The notes beneath the pieces were generated by a model. That model was not told the origin of the DNA, made no database searches, and worked only from the letters and a program-made list of their open reading frames with translations. The position numbers and the translations under genes were made by a program. 64,000 nt of DNA from Photorhabdus laumondii subsp. laumondii (GTDB lineage: Bacteria > Pseudomonadota > Gammaproteobacteria > Enterobacterales > Enterobacteriaceae), in contig NZ_CP024901.1 in the NCBI RefSeq assembly GCF_003343245.1, forward strand, positions 1,550,001 through 1,614,000. Direction: 5' to 3'. Below, one piece after another: positions 10,701-19,100 of this stretch. Position 1 is the stretch's first letter; each line of letters begins with the position of its first letter.

Positions 10701-13700
10701 GACGTTTCTGGACGAACCGACTTTTGCCAATTTCAAGACCATGATGACTCAGGTTGATGATGGTTTTGCTGTGATTAAGGTACCATTTCTGGCAGTAAGA
10801 ATGGCGGGCACAAAGGAAATGGGGATGGATAGGGCGGCGTGGAAGGTTGAAGGTGATCGTTTTTATTATGATGTTATCAGCGAAGCCCGTTCGCTCGGTA
10901 CTAAACTGACTGTCGGGGCGAACGTCACGTACGAAGTTGAAGTAACTGGAAAGATGAAGACCAACGATTATGGTACGGCGCTGCCCCACCAGCCTGCGAA
11001 TGGCAAATATGATGACTTTTTGTATGGCAGAAATATTGCCGTGGCGCGGATCTTAACCCCCGGACGGGAAACTACATTTGAGCGTAATGGGTTAGCGCAC
11101 GGCCACGCGGTGTTGACAGGCGCGTCTGGCTCGACCAATGTCATGGTGCACCTCAATAAATATATCGCTCGTAAACAGCCTACTTTCTCGGCTGAGCAGG
11201 GCTATCTCAATACGCTGGCATTTTTGGTATTTGATGGTGGTCATTCTGTCAACGAAAGTCTGGTGGTTTATCAGGCACTACAGGCAACCACTGATGGACA
11301 ACGTAAGCAGATATTGAATAGCTACACCGTCAATTATCGGGACTTGGTGGATATTGTCGGTGAGAAAGGTAAAGTTTGGGTCAGTCAGGCGTTGGATAAT
11401 GCGTTTAAAGACACAGAGGCGCTTTATCGGAAACATGTCTGGGTGAAACCGCAACATCGCCCTGCGGTGGAAGCGCTGGACGGGTTATCTGGTAAGGAAG
11501 AGGCGTTAAAGCCTGCTATCATCGACGATACTCATCATCAAGGTGAAAAAATTAGCAAACCCCTTGATGACTGGCAGATGGTGGCGGTGACGCCGCAAAT
11601 TGATGGTCGTGAAACTCGTTTTGATGGTCAGATCATTATCCAGATGGAGGATGACCCTGTAGCCGCCAAAGCAGCGGCTAATCTGGCGGGTAAACACCCG
11701 GATTCCAGTGTCGTGGTTCAACTTGACTCTGAGGGCAAATATCGTGTGGTTTATGGCGATCTTGCCCGATTATCCGGTCAGTTGCGTTGGCAAGTTGTCG
11801 GTCATGGCCGTGATGCGTCAGAGCAAAATAACATGCGTCTGAGTGGTTATACCGCTGATGAACTGGCGACCAGATTAACGCAGTTTTATCAGGACGCTAA
11901 TTTGGCTAAAAGCATAACGCACAAACCTGATCACATTAGTCTTGTGGGCTGTTCTTTGATAAATGATGACAAACGGGATGGCTTTGCCCGTCACTTTATT
12001 ACCGCCTTAAAGGCGCAGGGTATTCACACCACGGTTTCAGCTCGTCGTAGTGACGTTGACGTTGATGTGACTGGCCGTAAATTTACCCGGGATGAGCGCC
12101 ATCAATGGATCCATAAGCTGGCTGATAACAAAGTCGTCCTGAGTTGGAATGAAAAAGGCGAACTTGAAACCCGTTCAGAGCGCGTGCGTCATCATATTGC
12201 TGAAAGCGATATCCATCTTTCGCGTGTCGGCATGGCGGATGCGGAGATGCCGGCCAGAGGGGCGGTTGTGGATAATACCGATATTTTCACAGTGCCGGAG
12301 AGACGCAAAAATAGCATTGAGACCGATTCAAGTGATATCTCGAATAACCGGCTAAGTTACTCGGGTAATATTCAGGTGGGTGTGGGGAATGGCGAATTCA
12401 CCGCGCTCAATTGGGGAACCTCGAATGTGGGCGTCAAAGTCGGTATGGGGGGCTTTAAGTCACTGGCTTTCGGGGATAATAATGTGATGGTGCACATCGG
12501 CAATGGCGACAGTAAACACCGCGTCGATATTGCCGGTTATCAGGCGCTTGAAGGGGTGCAGATGTTTATTGGCAACCGTAACATCAGTTTCAATCAGGGG
12601 CGCAGTAATGACCTGATTGTGATGATGGATAAATCTCTGCCAACGCCGCCGCTGGTTAATCCGTTTGATGGTACCGCCCGTATTTCCGGGGTCTTGCAAG
12701 GTATTGCTCATTTTGGTGAAAAGCAGGAGTGGCTGGCGGCGCAAGATCAGCAATGGACCCTCGCCGGTGCGAAAAAATTTGTGCTGGATCTGTCCGGTTT
12801 GGACCAGACCAGCAGCGTGGACTATAAAACGCTGGTTGATCTGGATTCACAGCATGCCCGTAGTAGCCGTGGTTTGAAGCAAGATATTGAAGTGACGTTG
12901 AATAAAAAATTCAACCAGTGGCTCACCCGCAATGTGAGTGATATGGGCACAATGAGCCGCGCGAATAAATTCCGTCAGGTCAATGAGAAACTGGCATTCA
13001 ACTTTGCGGTAGGTGGCCGGGGAGCGGATATTCAGGTGACCACGGGTAACTGGAACCTGATGTTCGGTGATAATATTCAGTCGATTTTGGATACCAACCT
13101 GGGTTCGTTGTTTGGCCTGATGACGCAGCAATATTCGGCAACGGGTATGGCGAAGACCACGTTTACCTATCATCCACAGGATTTGCCGCGTCAGCTTAAG
13201 AATAAGCTGCTGGGCCGATTAGCCGGTGTAAACGCGGAGACGACCTTAGCGGATATTTTTGGCGTGAATTACACCCCGGAAGGTCAGATGGTTTCCCGTA
13301 CAGGAGACCTGGTTAATGGCGAAGCGATTCTGCGAGAGATGCTGGCCGTGATTGCAGAATTTAGTGGCGATCAACTGAAAGCGTTTACAAATCCGGAGAA
13401 GTTGCTTGATGGTTTGAAAGCGGGCATGGCGATGGGCGGGGATGGCATCAGATCGTTTGCTGAAAGTCATGGTCTGCAAGAGAGAGCCCCGGATGAAAAC
13501 CGTGGATCAGAATTGCCAGTCAGCATCAATGGAATAAGTGCTCAGGCCGATGATAAAGCAAAACCTGTATTTGGTTTTAACTCTCTGAATCTGCCTAATC
13601 TGTTTGCAACGATGTTCAGTCAAGATAAGCAGACAGAAATGCACTCCTTAGTCACGCATCTGAAAGAGAATCTCACCGCGGATCTGCTCAATATGGAGCA

Positions 13701-14847
13701 GAAAACATTTGATTTCCTGCGTAACAGCGGTCATTTGCAAGGGGATGGCGATATCCATATCTCGCTGGGGAACTATAACTTCAACTGGGGCGGTGACGGT
13801 AAAGATCTCGGCGCTTATCTGGGTGATAACAACAACTTCTGGGGTGGTCGCGGAGAGGATGTTTATTACGCCATCGGTACTTCCAACCTCTTTACCGGGG
13901 GTGAAGGCAATGATCTGGGCGTCCTGATGGGGCGTGAAAACGGGATGTTTGGCGGTCATGGCGATGATACCGCGGTAATAGCCGGGCGGATTAACTATGC
14001 GTTCATGGGTGAAGGGAATGACCAGACATTTGTTTTTGGTGAAGGCGGGCTGATTGATGCCGGTAACGGGGACGACTACGTTGTTACCTCCGGCAACTAC
14101 AACCGGGTGGAGACCGGGGAAGGTCAGGATTATGCCGTGACCATCGGGAATAACAACCGGGTTGAGCTGGGTGAAGGCCATGACTTTGGTCGGGTGTTTG
14201 GTAATGACAACCAGATTGACGGTAACGCGGGTGACGATGTTATTAAACTGATGGGCTATCATGCGGTAATTAATGGCGGAGAAGGTGATGACCACCTGAT
14301 AGCGGCCACAATGTCGAAATTCAGCCAGTTTGACGGCGGTGAAGGTCAGGATCTGCTGGTGCTGGGGGGATACCAGAACGACTTCCGGGGGGGCGCAGGA
14401 GTAGACAGCTTTGTGGTCAGTGGTCAGGTCATTGACAGTCAGGTTGATGATATCAATGCGGAAGATATGATTGTTTTTAACGATATTGACTGGCAAAACC
14501 TGTGGTTCCAGCGCAGTGGATATGATCTGGTGTTATCAGTAAACCGTCATATTGAGGATAAAACTGCGCAGGGCGTCTTTGAATCAACAGGGTCAGTCAC
14601 CTTTAGTGATTACTTTAATGGTAACCGAGCCAAACTGGTGGTGCAGATGGGGGATAAGAATGCCTCGGGGGAGCGGGAGTTTACTGCGCTGTCGGATAAT
14701 GCGGTTGATACCCTAATCCAGGCAATGAGCAGTTTTGCGCCCACCGTGGGAGATAATGGCTTTATTGACAATCTGGCGAGTCAGGAGAAAATCGTCATGG
14801 CAACGGCGTGGGCAGATACCACTGTGGGTAAGGTGCAGTTTGCATAA
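4792..14847 (+). CDS. rtxA: rtxA copy 1, main part: MARTX toxin with effector X
   Basis: This is the same frame as the N-terminal fragment and resumes at ATG 4792, nine bases after the stop. It has 3351 residues; positions below count from 3874. The order is: rest of the A repeats; B repeats about 690-1330; jelly-roll domain about 1438-1582 (NGDFEQG...LDN); coiled coil 1585-1812; YESTGAGETGSHIDPE linker; effector X about 1940-2520; CPD with His2644 (GHGR) and Cys2693 (VGCS); post-CPD glycine repeats; RTX GGxGxD repeats about 3290-3530; secretion C-terminus. There is no ABH or RID. It may be expressed by reinitiation, since ATG follows the stop closely, but no good Shine-Dalgarno is visible and about 306 residues would be missing. 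Otherwise it is a pseudogene. The last 2.4 kb is essentially identical to copy 2. Confidence 0.85.
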   Translation: MKSTVEPNTYLFAFTDKMYTKISKVRLQNNPITGKLGYYATSWYKAGNHLENLAAKEISSGNGFIAINVDGAYHLSGLIFERLQPVTIHAIEENLLSDQWVTYAGGVMVKAEDISLGDAKMEGYVVFSDQGKVDVSAVKSNRKPNTYVYAKVIGSYIEVVEVQLANDPETKHLKYIATAWSKAGDHTGDLANEEFSYANGYTSVCPGYTLSQLQYDINTVRRTAHRLVHSKEYHHQDLVKLSASSNDINFNGAGGGNVITSDVTRGDINFTGAGAANVILHGSKFGDTHFNGAGAANVIVKKGKKGDLIFRGAGLANVLVHQGKSGKMDVYAGGAVNVLVRIGDGQYLAHLLAYGNISIHKGNGSSRVRMLGGYNTHTQIGNGDGNWSGKGGFNVITQAGKGSISSVLLGGANALTKLGAGSLVAGMLGGANIISHLSEGTETSNTTAIALGGANILTKKGKGHARAVMGGGANVLTHIGDGNTTGVMLGSANILTKVGSGDSTGIMFGIGNVLTHVGDGLTLGVMAAAGNIFTKVGEGTSIAALTGTGNLFTHVGKGDVWALMGGAVNVFTKVGDGDALALMVAAGNVFTHIGDGTSVALMQAEGNIATKVGNGMTLAAMIGKANLFTHVGEGNTFAALIGGANVLTKVGNDQTAALMIGKANIYSHVGNGPSIGLFAGELNVMTKVGEGTTLAAMFGRANIMTHVGEGLTGVLALGEANIVTKVGNDFMGVVATVKANVITHVGNAATASILFGKGNILTKVGDGTTVGLLISKVGNVMTHVGEGTTVGFAKGKANIITQIGNGTGVNAAWGEANILTQVGNGDHYAFTKGQANFVTKVGMGREVTVVQGDANIITHVGNGDDYTGAWGKANVVTKVGDGRNVVLAKGKANIITQVGQGDSFNALWSEGNIVTKVGDGVQVTAAKGTANVTTTIGNGLNVTAAQGDANINTHVGKGISVNVAWGKYNVNTKVGNGLNVAVMKGQSNANIQVGQGLAVNASYARNNVAIKIGEGDFYSLAVAASNTESNKLAAFFNNIKQTALGVMGSQAINYLVKGEETNTSGTHKGRGAIHLAEVSAIEGFHIDEIAPVSSNLSNRLLGSVTAAETPDLENIHHSLNINESDDSEQEINLIINGDFEQGELGWLATHGIEAYHPASIYVLETEGYGERVSELDVERNTTIYQDLQNLSEGEVISLSFDFANSLHAALTDSGMEVLWNGKLVFSAFDGAAKWQNKTLELTAKTGSNRIEFKGTGEDDGTGYILDNIVAKSKSSRLTKAVIEHAKQGKAAQNALNDKEKAEKDRQLLEQEKEKQLAAMAKSQSRLESTNQAALNQNGQVQRAAIKEEAQAVTEELTLLADKFKALKDKTDGSRELENHYLDYASGIAEDIQKRLDDIKPTLEKRLVDIHRDAIDIQQKVKDTVVLSAAGTEKGKQNRDKAILDGVEAQLKAEQRKKEALLQQQQAEKAKDNANIAYQNAENRGQRDIAAAESKVAQTQADAKGAKLSNAKPVRSGASGSGLSEEKAYESTGAGETGSHIDPESMPEAGNRYYQGLTEDEWQALASAKQAVSRLQINAGIRAKNAGASVISLFSGTSYTRVVEPISNQPRKLIAKAPVMSGINLQGLGQITGGDSLKSHFSILREFEPFLLSQDDKRFIDSTKRYFGQINTDRPSKALEGVREAFNNAVEQPDEQHVLQLEQALAHWQQHDPHEFAKRGRLVKSLRFEMGELVAYLQAKRAESVGVLGISLAPDHVAQFDQQVSFDGFGRVAGLKGDIAQSDINRLTDLQIKPLTQTNSVAEREAPKTESDSLIVFVSRLQQEAIPEGMPLVERAKNLWFSGQVTQQETIKLFEDAATQLQTYPELHTLAQQLLADARKEKATGQYIDNLFGRHFDSELADELVKTAPQDAMTTARQTGQFLVEQFEQWVEGRYPDVTEREKIVAETMESFVKVINRDCRPWFSRVPELMTFLDEPTFANFKTMMTQVDDGFAVIKVPFLAVRMAGTKEMGMDRAAWKVEGDRFYYDVISEARSLGTKLTVGANVTYEVEVTGKMKTNDYGTALPHQPANGKYDDFLYGRNIAVARILTPGRETTFERNGLAHGHAVLTGASGSTNVMVHLNKYIARKQPTFSAEQGYLNTLAFLVFDGGHSVNESLVVYQALQATTDGQRKQILNSYTVNYRDLVDIVGEKGKVWVSQALDNAFKDTEALYRKHVWVKPQHRPAVEALDGLSGKEEALKPAIIDDTHHQGEKISKPLDDWQMVAVTPQIDGRETRFDGQIIIQMEDDPVAAKAAANLAGKHPDSSVVVQLDSEGKYRVVYGDLARLSGQLRWQVVGHGRDASEQNNMRLSGYTADELATRLTQFYQDANLAKSITHKPDHISLVGCSLINDDKRDGFARHFITALKAQGIHTTVSARRSDVDVDVTGRKFTRDERHQWIHKLADNKVVLSWNEKGELETRSERVRHHIAESDIHLSRVGMADAEMPARGAVVDNTDIFTVPERRKNSIETDSSDISNNRLSYSGNIQVGVGNGEFTALNWGTSNVGVKVGMGGFKSLAFGDNNVMVHIGNGDSKHRVDIAGYQALEGVQMFIGNRNISFNQGRSNDLIVMMDKSLPTPPLVNPFDGTARISGVLQGIAHFGEKQEWLAAQDQQWTLAGAKKFVLDLSGLDQTSSVDYKTLVDLDSQHARSSRGLKQDIEVTLNKKFNQWLTRNVSDMGTMSRANKFRQVNEKLAFNFAVGGRGADIQVTTGNWNLMFGDNIQSILDTNLGSLFGLMTQQYSATGMAKTTFTYHPQDLPRQLKNKLLGRLAGVNAETTLADIFGVNYTPEGQMVSRTGDLVNGEAILREMLAVIAEFSGDQLKAFTNPEKLLDGLKAGMAMGGDGIRSFAESHGLQERAPDENRGSELPVSINGISAQADDKAKPVFGFNSLNLPNLFATMFSQDKQTEMHSLVTHLKENLTADLLNMEQKTFDFLRNSGHLQGDGDIHISLGNYNFNWGGDGKDLGAYLGDNNNFWGGRGEDVYYAIGTSNLFTGGEGNDLGVLMGRENGMFGGHGDDTAVIAGRINYAFMGEGNDQTFVFGEGGLIDAGNGDDYVVTSGNYNRVETGEGQDYAVTIGNNNRVELGEGHDFGRVFGNDNQIDGNAGDDVIKLMGYHAVINGGEGDDHLIAATMSKFSQFDGGEGQDLLVLGGYQNDFRGGAGVDSFVVSGQVIDSQVDDINAEDMIVFNDIDWQNLWFQRSGYDLVLSVNRHIEDKTAQGVFESTGSVTFSDYFNGNRAKLVVQMGDKNASGEREFTALSDNAVDTLIQAMSSFAPTVGDNGFIDNLASQEKIVMATAWADTTVGKVQFA

Positions 14848-14881
14848 TTAATTCGCAAAAATAAAAGTTAAAATGAATAAT

Positions 14882-14914
14882 AAAAAAGGCTCACAGAATC
14901 GGTGAGCCTTTTTT
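14882..14914 (+). terminator. Intrinsic terminator after rtxA copy 1
   Basis: GGCTCAC/GTGAGCC forms a 7-bp stem flanked by six A on the left and a T run on the right, so it could act in both directions. It lies 35 bases after the rtxA stop, and versions of it follow each rtxA copy. Confidence 0.9.
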
Positions 14915-15030
14915 ACTGCGGGGTAATAGATATTCATTATATTATAGTTCACTGTTCAAGAATTATTTTTATTAATAAGTTTTATTGGTTATAATTTCAT
15001 TGCCAAAAAAGTAAGGTGTTATTATTTTAT

Positions 15031-15618
15031 TCTTCCAAATGAAAGGTTAAAACCACCGGCTTTAGCCGGTCAGCTTTAGCTGCGATACTGTGTTGTACCG
15101 GAGGTGCAACATGGATTACAGATATGGCAGCCACACGGTATTTCAGATTGAATACCATTTTGTGTGGGTAACGAAATACAGATACAAAGTGCTGACAGGA
15201 GAAGTGGCAAGTCGAGTGCGAGAATTAATCCGTCAGACATGCGGCTCCTTTGAAATCAGAATATTAAAGGGAGTTGTGAGTCAAGATCACGTGCATATAC
15301 TCGTCAGCAGTCCCCCAACATTAGCGCCAAGTGAAATCATGAGAAGGCTGAAGGGGAGAACGGCCAGTAAGCTGTTTGAAGAATTTTCGCATTTGAAAAA
15401 GCGGTACTGGGGCCAACATTTTTGGGGGCGAGGCTATTTTTGTGCAACGGTGGGGCAGTTAACGGAGGAAATGATCAAAAGCTATTTAGAACATCATTTT
15501 GAACCCAATCCGAATGATAATTTCAGGATGGATAATTGACGCGTCGTTTAGCCGACGCGTATCCGGACTTTCAGTCCGTTAATCACTAACCCACCTACTT
15601 TAGTAGGTGGTTGTTTAG
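15031..15618 (+). mobile_element. IS200-type insertion sequence (IS200/IS605 family, tnpA only)
   Basis: The ends are set by comparison with the empty site downstream of copy 2 (27361-27376). The junctions are 15030/15031 and 15618/15619, with one T of ambiguity, giving about 588 bp and no target duplication, as expected for Y1 transposases. The left end carries hairpin ACCGGC-TTTA-GCCGGT (15055-15070). The right end has three hairpins: ACGCGTCG/CGACGCGT, CGGACT/AGTCCG and CCACCTAC-TTTA-GTAGGTGG. There is no tnpB. It sits directly against the -35 box of the copy 2 promoter. Confidence 0.92.
15111..15539 (+). CDS. tnpA: IS200/IS605-family TnpA transposase (Y1 HUH single-strand transposase)
   Basis: This 142-residue protein cuts and joins single-stranded DNA at the hairpin ends of the element. 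The HUH metal-binding motif is seen as DHVHILV near residue 65, and the nucleophile tyrosine is most likely in MIKSYLEHH near residue 125. The start is ATG 15111 (MDYRYGSH), which has GGAGG at 15100-15104; a GTG at 15090 is in frame but lies in the leader. Length is normal for the family and there is no internal stop, so it may be active. Confidence 0.95.
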   Translation: MDYRYGSHTVFQIEYHFVWVTKYRYKVLTGEVASRVRELIRQTCGSFEIRILKGVVSQDHVHILVSSPPTLAPSEIMRRLKGRTASKLFEEFSHLKKRYWGQHFWGRGYFCATVGQLTEEMIKSYLEHHFEPNPNDNFRMDN

Positions 15619-15646
15619 TTACTTGTACTGTTTTGATGGTTATAAT
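15618..15646 (+). promoter_or_regulatory. Predicted promoter of rtxA copy 2, altered by the IS200 insertion
   Basis: TATAAT (15641-15646) is preceded by a 17-base spacer and a -35 box that now reads GTTACT (15618-15623). In copy 3 the same box is TTTACT; here its first base is the last base of the IS. The 5' leader to the ATG would be about 500 bases long. Confidence 0.55.
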
Positions 15647-15734
15647 CTGCATGGTTATTTACGGAGATGGAATAAATAATTGACGAAGTTTTATATCATA
15701 GGTGTTACTTTATTATCTTCTCTGTGTTTCCGAT

Positions 15735-15762
15735 ATTATCGCAGAAAGAGATCTGCGATAAT
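15735..15762 (+). promoter_or_regulatory. Perfect 10-bp inverted repeat in the rtxA copy 2 leader
   Basis: ATTATCGCAG and CTGCGATAAT are separated by eight bases. There is no T run, so it is not a classical terminator. It lies about 90 bases after the -10 box and may be an operator or leader hairpin. It is identical in copy 3, decayed in copy 5 and lost in copy 4. Confidence 0.45.
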
Positions 15763-15793
15763 AATCTTTCTGAATTTGGCGTTTTCCTTGTTA

Positions 15794-15916
15794 TACCCTA
15801 TGGATTTCAAGATGCATCGCGGCGGCAAGGGAGAGAATCCCCAGGAGCATAGATAACTATGTGACCGGGGTGAGCGAGTGCAGTCAACAAAGAAGCAACT
15901 TGAAAGATGACGGGTA
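15794..15916. mobile_element. 123-bp palindromic MITE-like repeat flanked by TA
   Basis: The element begins TACCCTATGGATTTCAAGA and ends with an imperfect inverted copy (TTTCAAG(A/T)TGC core, GGGTA end). TA dinucleotides flank it at 15792-15793 and 15917-15918. Copy 3 has the uninterrupted site (CTTGTTATATCC near 27543), so this is a clean insertion with a TA duplication, as IS630/Tc1-mariner-type enzymes make. A second copy in reverse orientation is at 50994-51106. Confidence 0.8.
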
Positions 15917-15955
15917 TATATCCATTTTATTAATAAATTACTTTTTGGAAAAAGT

Positions 15956-16121
15956 ATGTCTGATAAATTCATGCAAACAATATCTGATATTAATTTTAAT
16001 GGTGGGTTTTTTCTTTATTTAATTTTTTGCTATTAAAAATCAGAAGATTTCACTATTTCATGAGAACTTAAATATTCTCAATAACGGGTACATCCGTTAG
16101 GTGCCGTGGTTTTCTGTTTAA
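15956..16121 (+). pseudogene. Fossil rtxH'-rtxC' fusion ahead of rtxA copy 2
   Basis: The first ~22 codons match rtxH (MSDKFMQTISDINFN). The remaining part matches codon for codon the last ~33 codons of rtxC (FxxxKxQK...LxxxNNxxIR*VxWFxV), including the stop position at 16119-16121. Most of both genes is deleted between these ends. It carries internal stops and encodes no working protein. Confidence 0.82.
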
Positions 16122-16148
16122 CCCAAATAATAAATTAAAGGACTATTT

Positions 16149-19100
16149 ATGGGTAAATCATCAAATAGAAGTGCAGTGTACCTCTTTACAGGAAGATATT
16201 ACGACGATAATGACGGTAATAGTATTACTGCTATTGGTATTGGTGGTGAGGTTTATGCTTATGGCGGAAATGATGATGTTACCGTTGGTTCATTTAAAGT
16301 CGATGTATACCATACAGATGGCGACCTTACGGTAAAGGGAGTATCAGGTTATACCGGTATTCATAAAACGGGAAATGGCGGGCTGTCATTTACGGGGGCT
16401 GCCGGTGTAGCTGCTATTGATCACACGGGTGAAACGGGAAATTTAAATTATTCGGGTGCGGCCGGTTATAATAAACTGGTCCGTAAAGGGTTGTCTGGTG
16501 ATACTCGTTTTAGAGGGGCCGGTGGATACAATCAGTTATGGCATGAAACTAATCGGGGAGATTTAGATTTTGCCGGCGCAGGGGCAGGCAATGATATTGA
16601 CCGTACCTGGTTTAACCGTTATCAAGATTCACAGGGAAATGTGACGTTTAATGGCACCGGTGCTGCAAACAATATCAGCTCGCGGGTAGAACACGGTAAT
16701 GTTACATTCAACGGGGCCGGTGCTGATAATCACATCGTACGTAAAGGTAAAGAGGGTAATATTATCTTACGTGGCGCGGGGGCATCGAATCGAATTGAGC
16801 GTGTATACCAAAATAAAGACGAGTATGAACAGACCCGCGGTGATATTACTTTTGAAGGTGTCGGCGGTTATAGCCAGCTCTATTCTGATGTCGCGTATGG
16901 CAATATTAATTTCTCCGGTGCGGGGGCTTACAATGTAATCACCAGAATAGATGCGAATAGCGATTTCGATGATGAGACACTGGAGTTTGCTAAAGCCAAA
17001 GAAGTTGTATTAACGACGGCAACGATGGAAGGAAGCTGGATACGAGAGTCTCAGCAAGTTACAGGGATGAAATCAACCGTCGAGCCGGATACCTATCTTT
17101 TTGCCTTTGCTGACAAAATGTACACTAAAATCAGTAAAGTTCGGCTGCGAAATAATCCCACCACGGGCAGACTCGGTTATTATGCCACTTCCTGGTATAA
17201 AGCGGGCAATCACCTTGAAAATCTTGCGGCGAAAGAAATTTCGTCAGGCAATGGATTTATCACGGTAAATGCTAATGGCGCTTATCATCTCTCCGGTTTA
17301 ATCTTTGAGCGTCTGCAACCCGTCACGATCCATGCTATCGAGGAAAACCTGTTGTCAGATCAGTGGGTAACCTATACGGGTGGCATGATGGTTAAAGCGG
17401 AGGATATCTCGCTAGGCGATGCCAAAATGGGGGGGTATGCTGTCTTTTCTGATGGTAGCACAGTCGATGTTTCCGCAGTCAAATCGAACCGAAAACCCAA
17501 TACTTATGTGTATGCCAAAGTATTGGGACCCTATACCAAAGTGGTTGAAGTTCAGTTGGCCAATGATCCCGAAACAAAGCAACTAAAATACATCGCAACA
17601 GCCTGGTATAAAACAGGCGATTATACGGGTGATTTAGCCAATGAAGAGTTTTCCTATGATAACGGGTATGCCTCTGCTGGCTCCGGTTACACATTAAGTC
17701 AGCTTCAATATGACATCAATACAGTGCGCCGTACCGCCCATCAATTAGTGCATAGCAAAGAATATCATCAGCAAGATCTTGTGAAATTATCTGCAAGCAG
17801 TGGTGACGTTAATTTTAACGGTGCAGGGGGCGGAAACATTATTAAATCTGATGTCACGCGGGGAGATATTAATTTCACAGGGTTGGGGGCAGCGAACGTT
17901 ATTTTGCACGACTCAAAGTTCGGTGATACGCATTTTGACGGTGCGGGTGCCGCCAACGTGATTGTAAAAAAAGGTGAAAAGGGCGATCTGACATTCCGTG
18001 GCACGGGTTTAGCCAATGTTCTGGTTCACCGGGGTCAGAGTGGGAAAATGGATGTTTACGCCGGTGGCGCGGTAAATGTTCTTGTGCGTATCGGGGATGG
18101 GCAATACCTGGCTCATCTTCTGGCTTATGGCAATATCTCAATCCACAAAGGCAACGGTAGCAGCCGGGTGCGGATGCTGGGCGGATATAACACGCATACT
18201 CAGATAGGTAATGGTAGCGCGGATTGGTCTGGGTCTGGCGGTTTTAACGTCATCACTCAGGCGGGAAAAGGGAGCATCTCCTCTGTACTGTTAGGCGGCG
18301 CTAACGTACTGACTAAGCTCGGTGCGGGTAGTCTGGTTGCCGGTATGCTTGGCGGTGCCAATATTATCAGCCATCTCAGTGAGGGGACTGAAACGTCAAA
18401 CACCACCGCCATTGCGTTGGGTGGAGCCAACATCTTTACCAAGAAAGGGAAAGGCCATGCGCGGGCGGTCATGGGCAGCGGGGCAAATGTTCTTACGCAT
18501 ATCGGGGACGGCAATACCACGGGCGTTATGCTGGGTGGCGCGAATATCTTGACTAAAGTCGGAAAGGGCGACACAGCTGGCATCCTGTTCGGCATAGGCA
18601 ACATGTTGACCCATGTCGGCGACGGTTTGACACTGGGCGTGATGGCCGCGGCAGGGAACATCTTCACTAAAGTCGGGGAGGGTACATCAATTGCGGCCAT
18701 GATTGGCGCGGGTAACCTGTTTACTCATGTCGGCAAAGGGGATGCATGGGCATTAATGGGGGGAGTGGGTAATATTTTTACCAAAGTGGGTGACGGTGAT
18801 GCGCTGGCATTGATGGTCGCCGCAGGCAATGTGTTTACGCATATTGGGGATGGCACCAGTGTTGCGCTGATGCTGGCAAAGGGCAATATCGCCACGAAAG
18901 TGGGTAATGGCATGACGTTGGCGGCGATGATCGGCAAAGCCAATATTTTTACCCATGTCGGGGAGGGCAATACCTTTGCGGCCATGATTGGGGGTGCCAA
19001 TGTGCTGACCAAAGTCGGTAACGGCCTGACCGCTGCCTTAATGGTAGGGAAAGCCAATATCTATTCGCATGTGGGCAATGGCCCCAGTATCGGTTTGTTT

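Noticed and set aside
13648..14496. Long minus-strand ORF (282 codons) opposite the RTX repeats, repeated at 25987-26835
   Set aside because: It is the antisense shadow of the GGxGxD repeat region; repeats and codon bias of the plus strand keep it open. No homology or start signal.
15031..15618. IS605-type element with tnpB and guide RNA
   Set aside because: Only tnpA fits between the ends fixed by the empty site; there is no tnpB reading frame.
15736..15972. Minus-strand 78-codon ORF in the copy 2 leader
   Set aside because: It spans the MITE and the inverted repeat and disappears in copy 3, where the MITE is absent.
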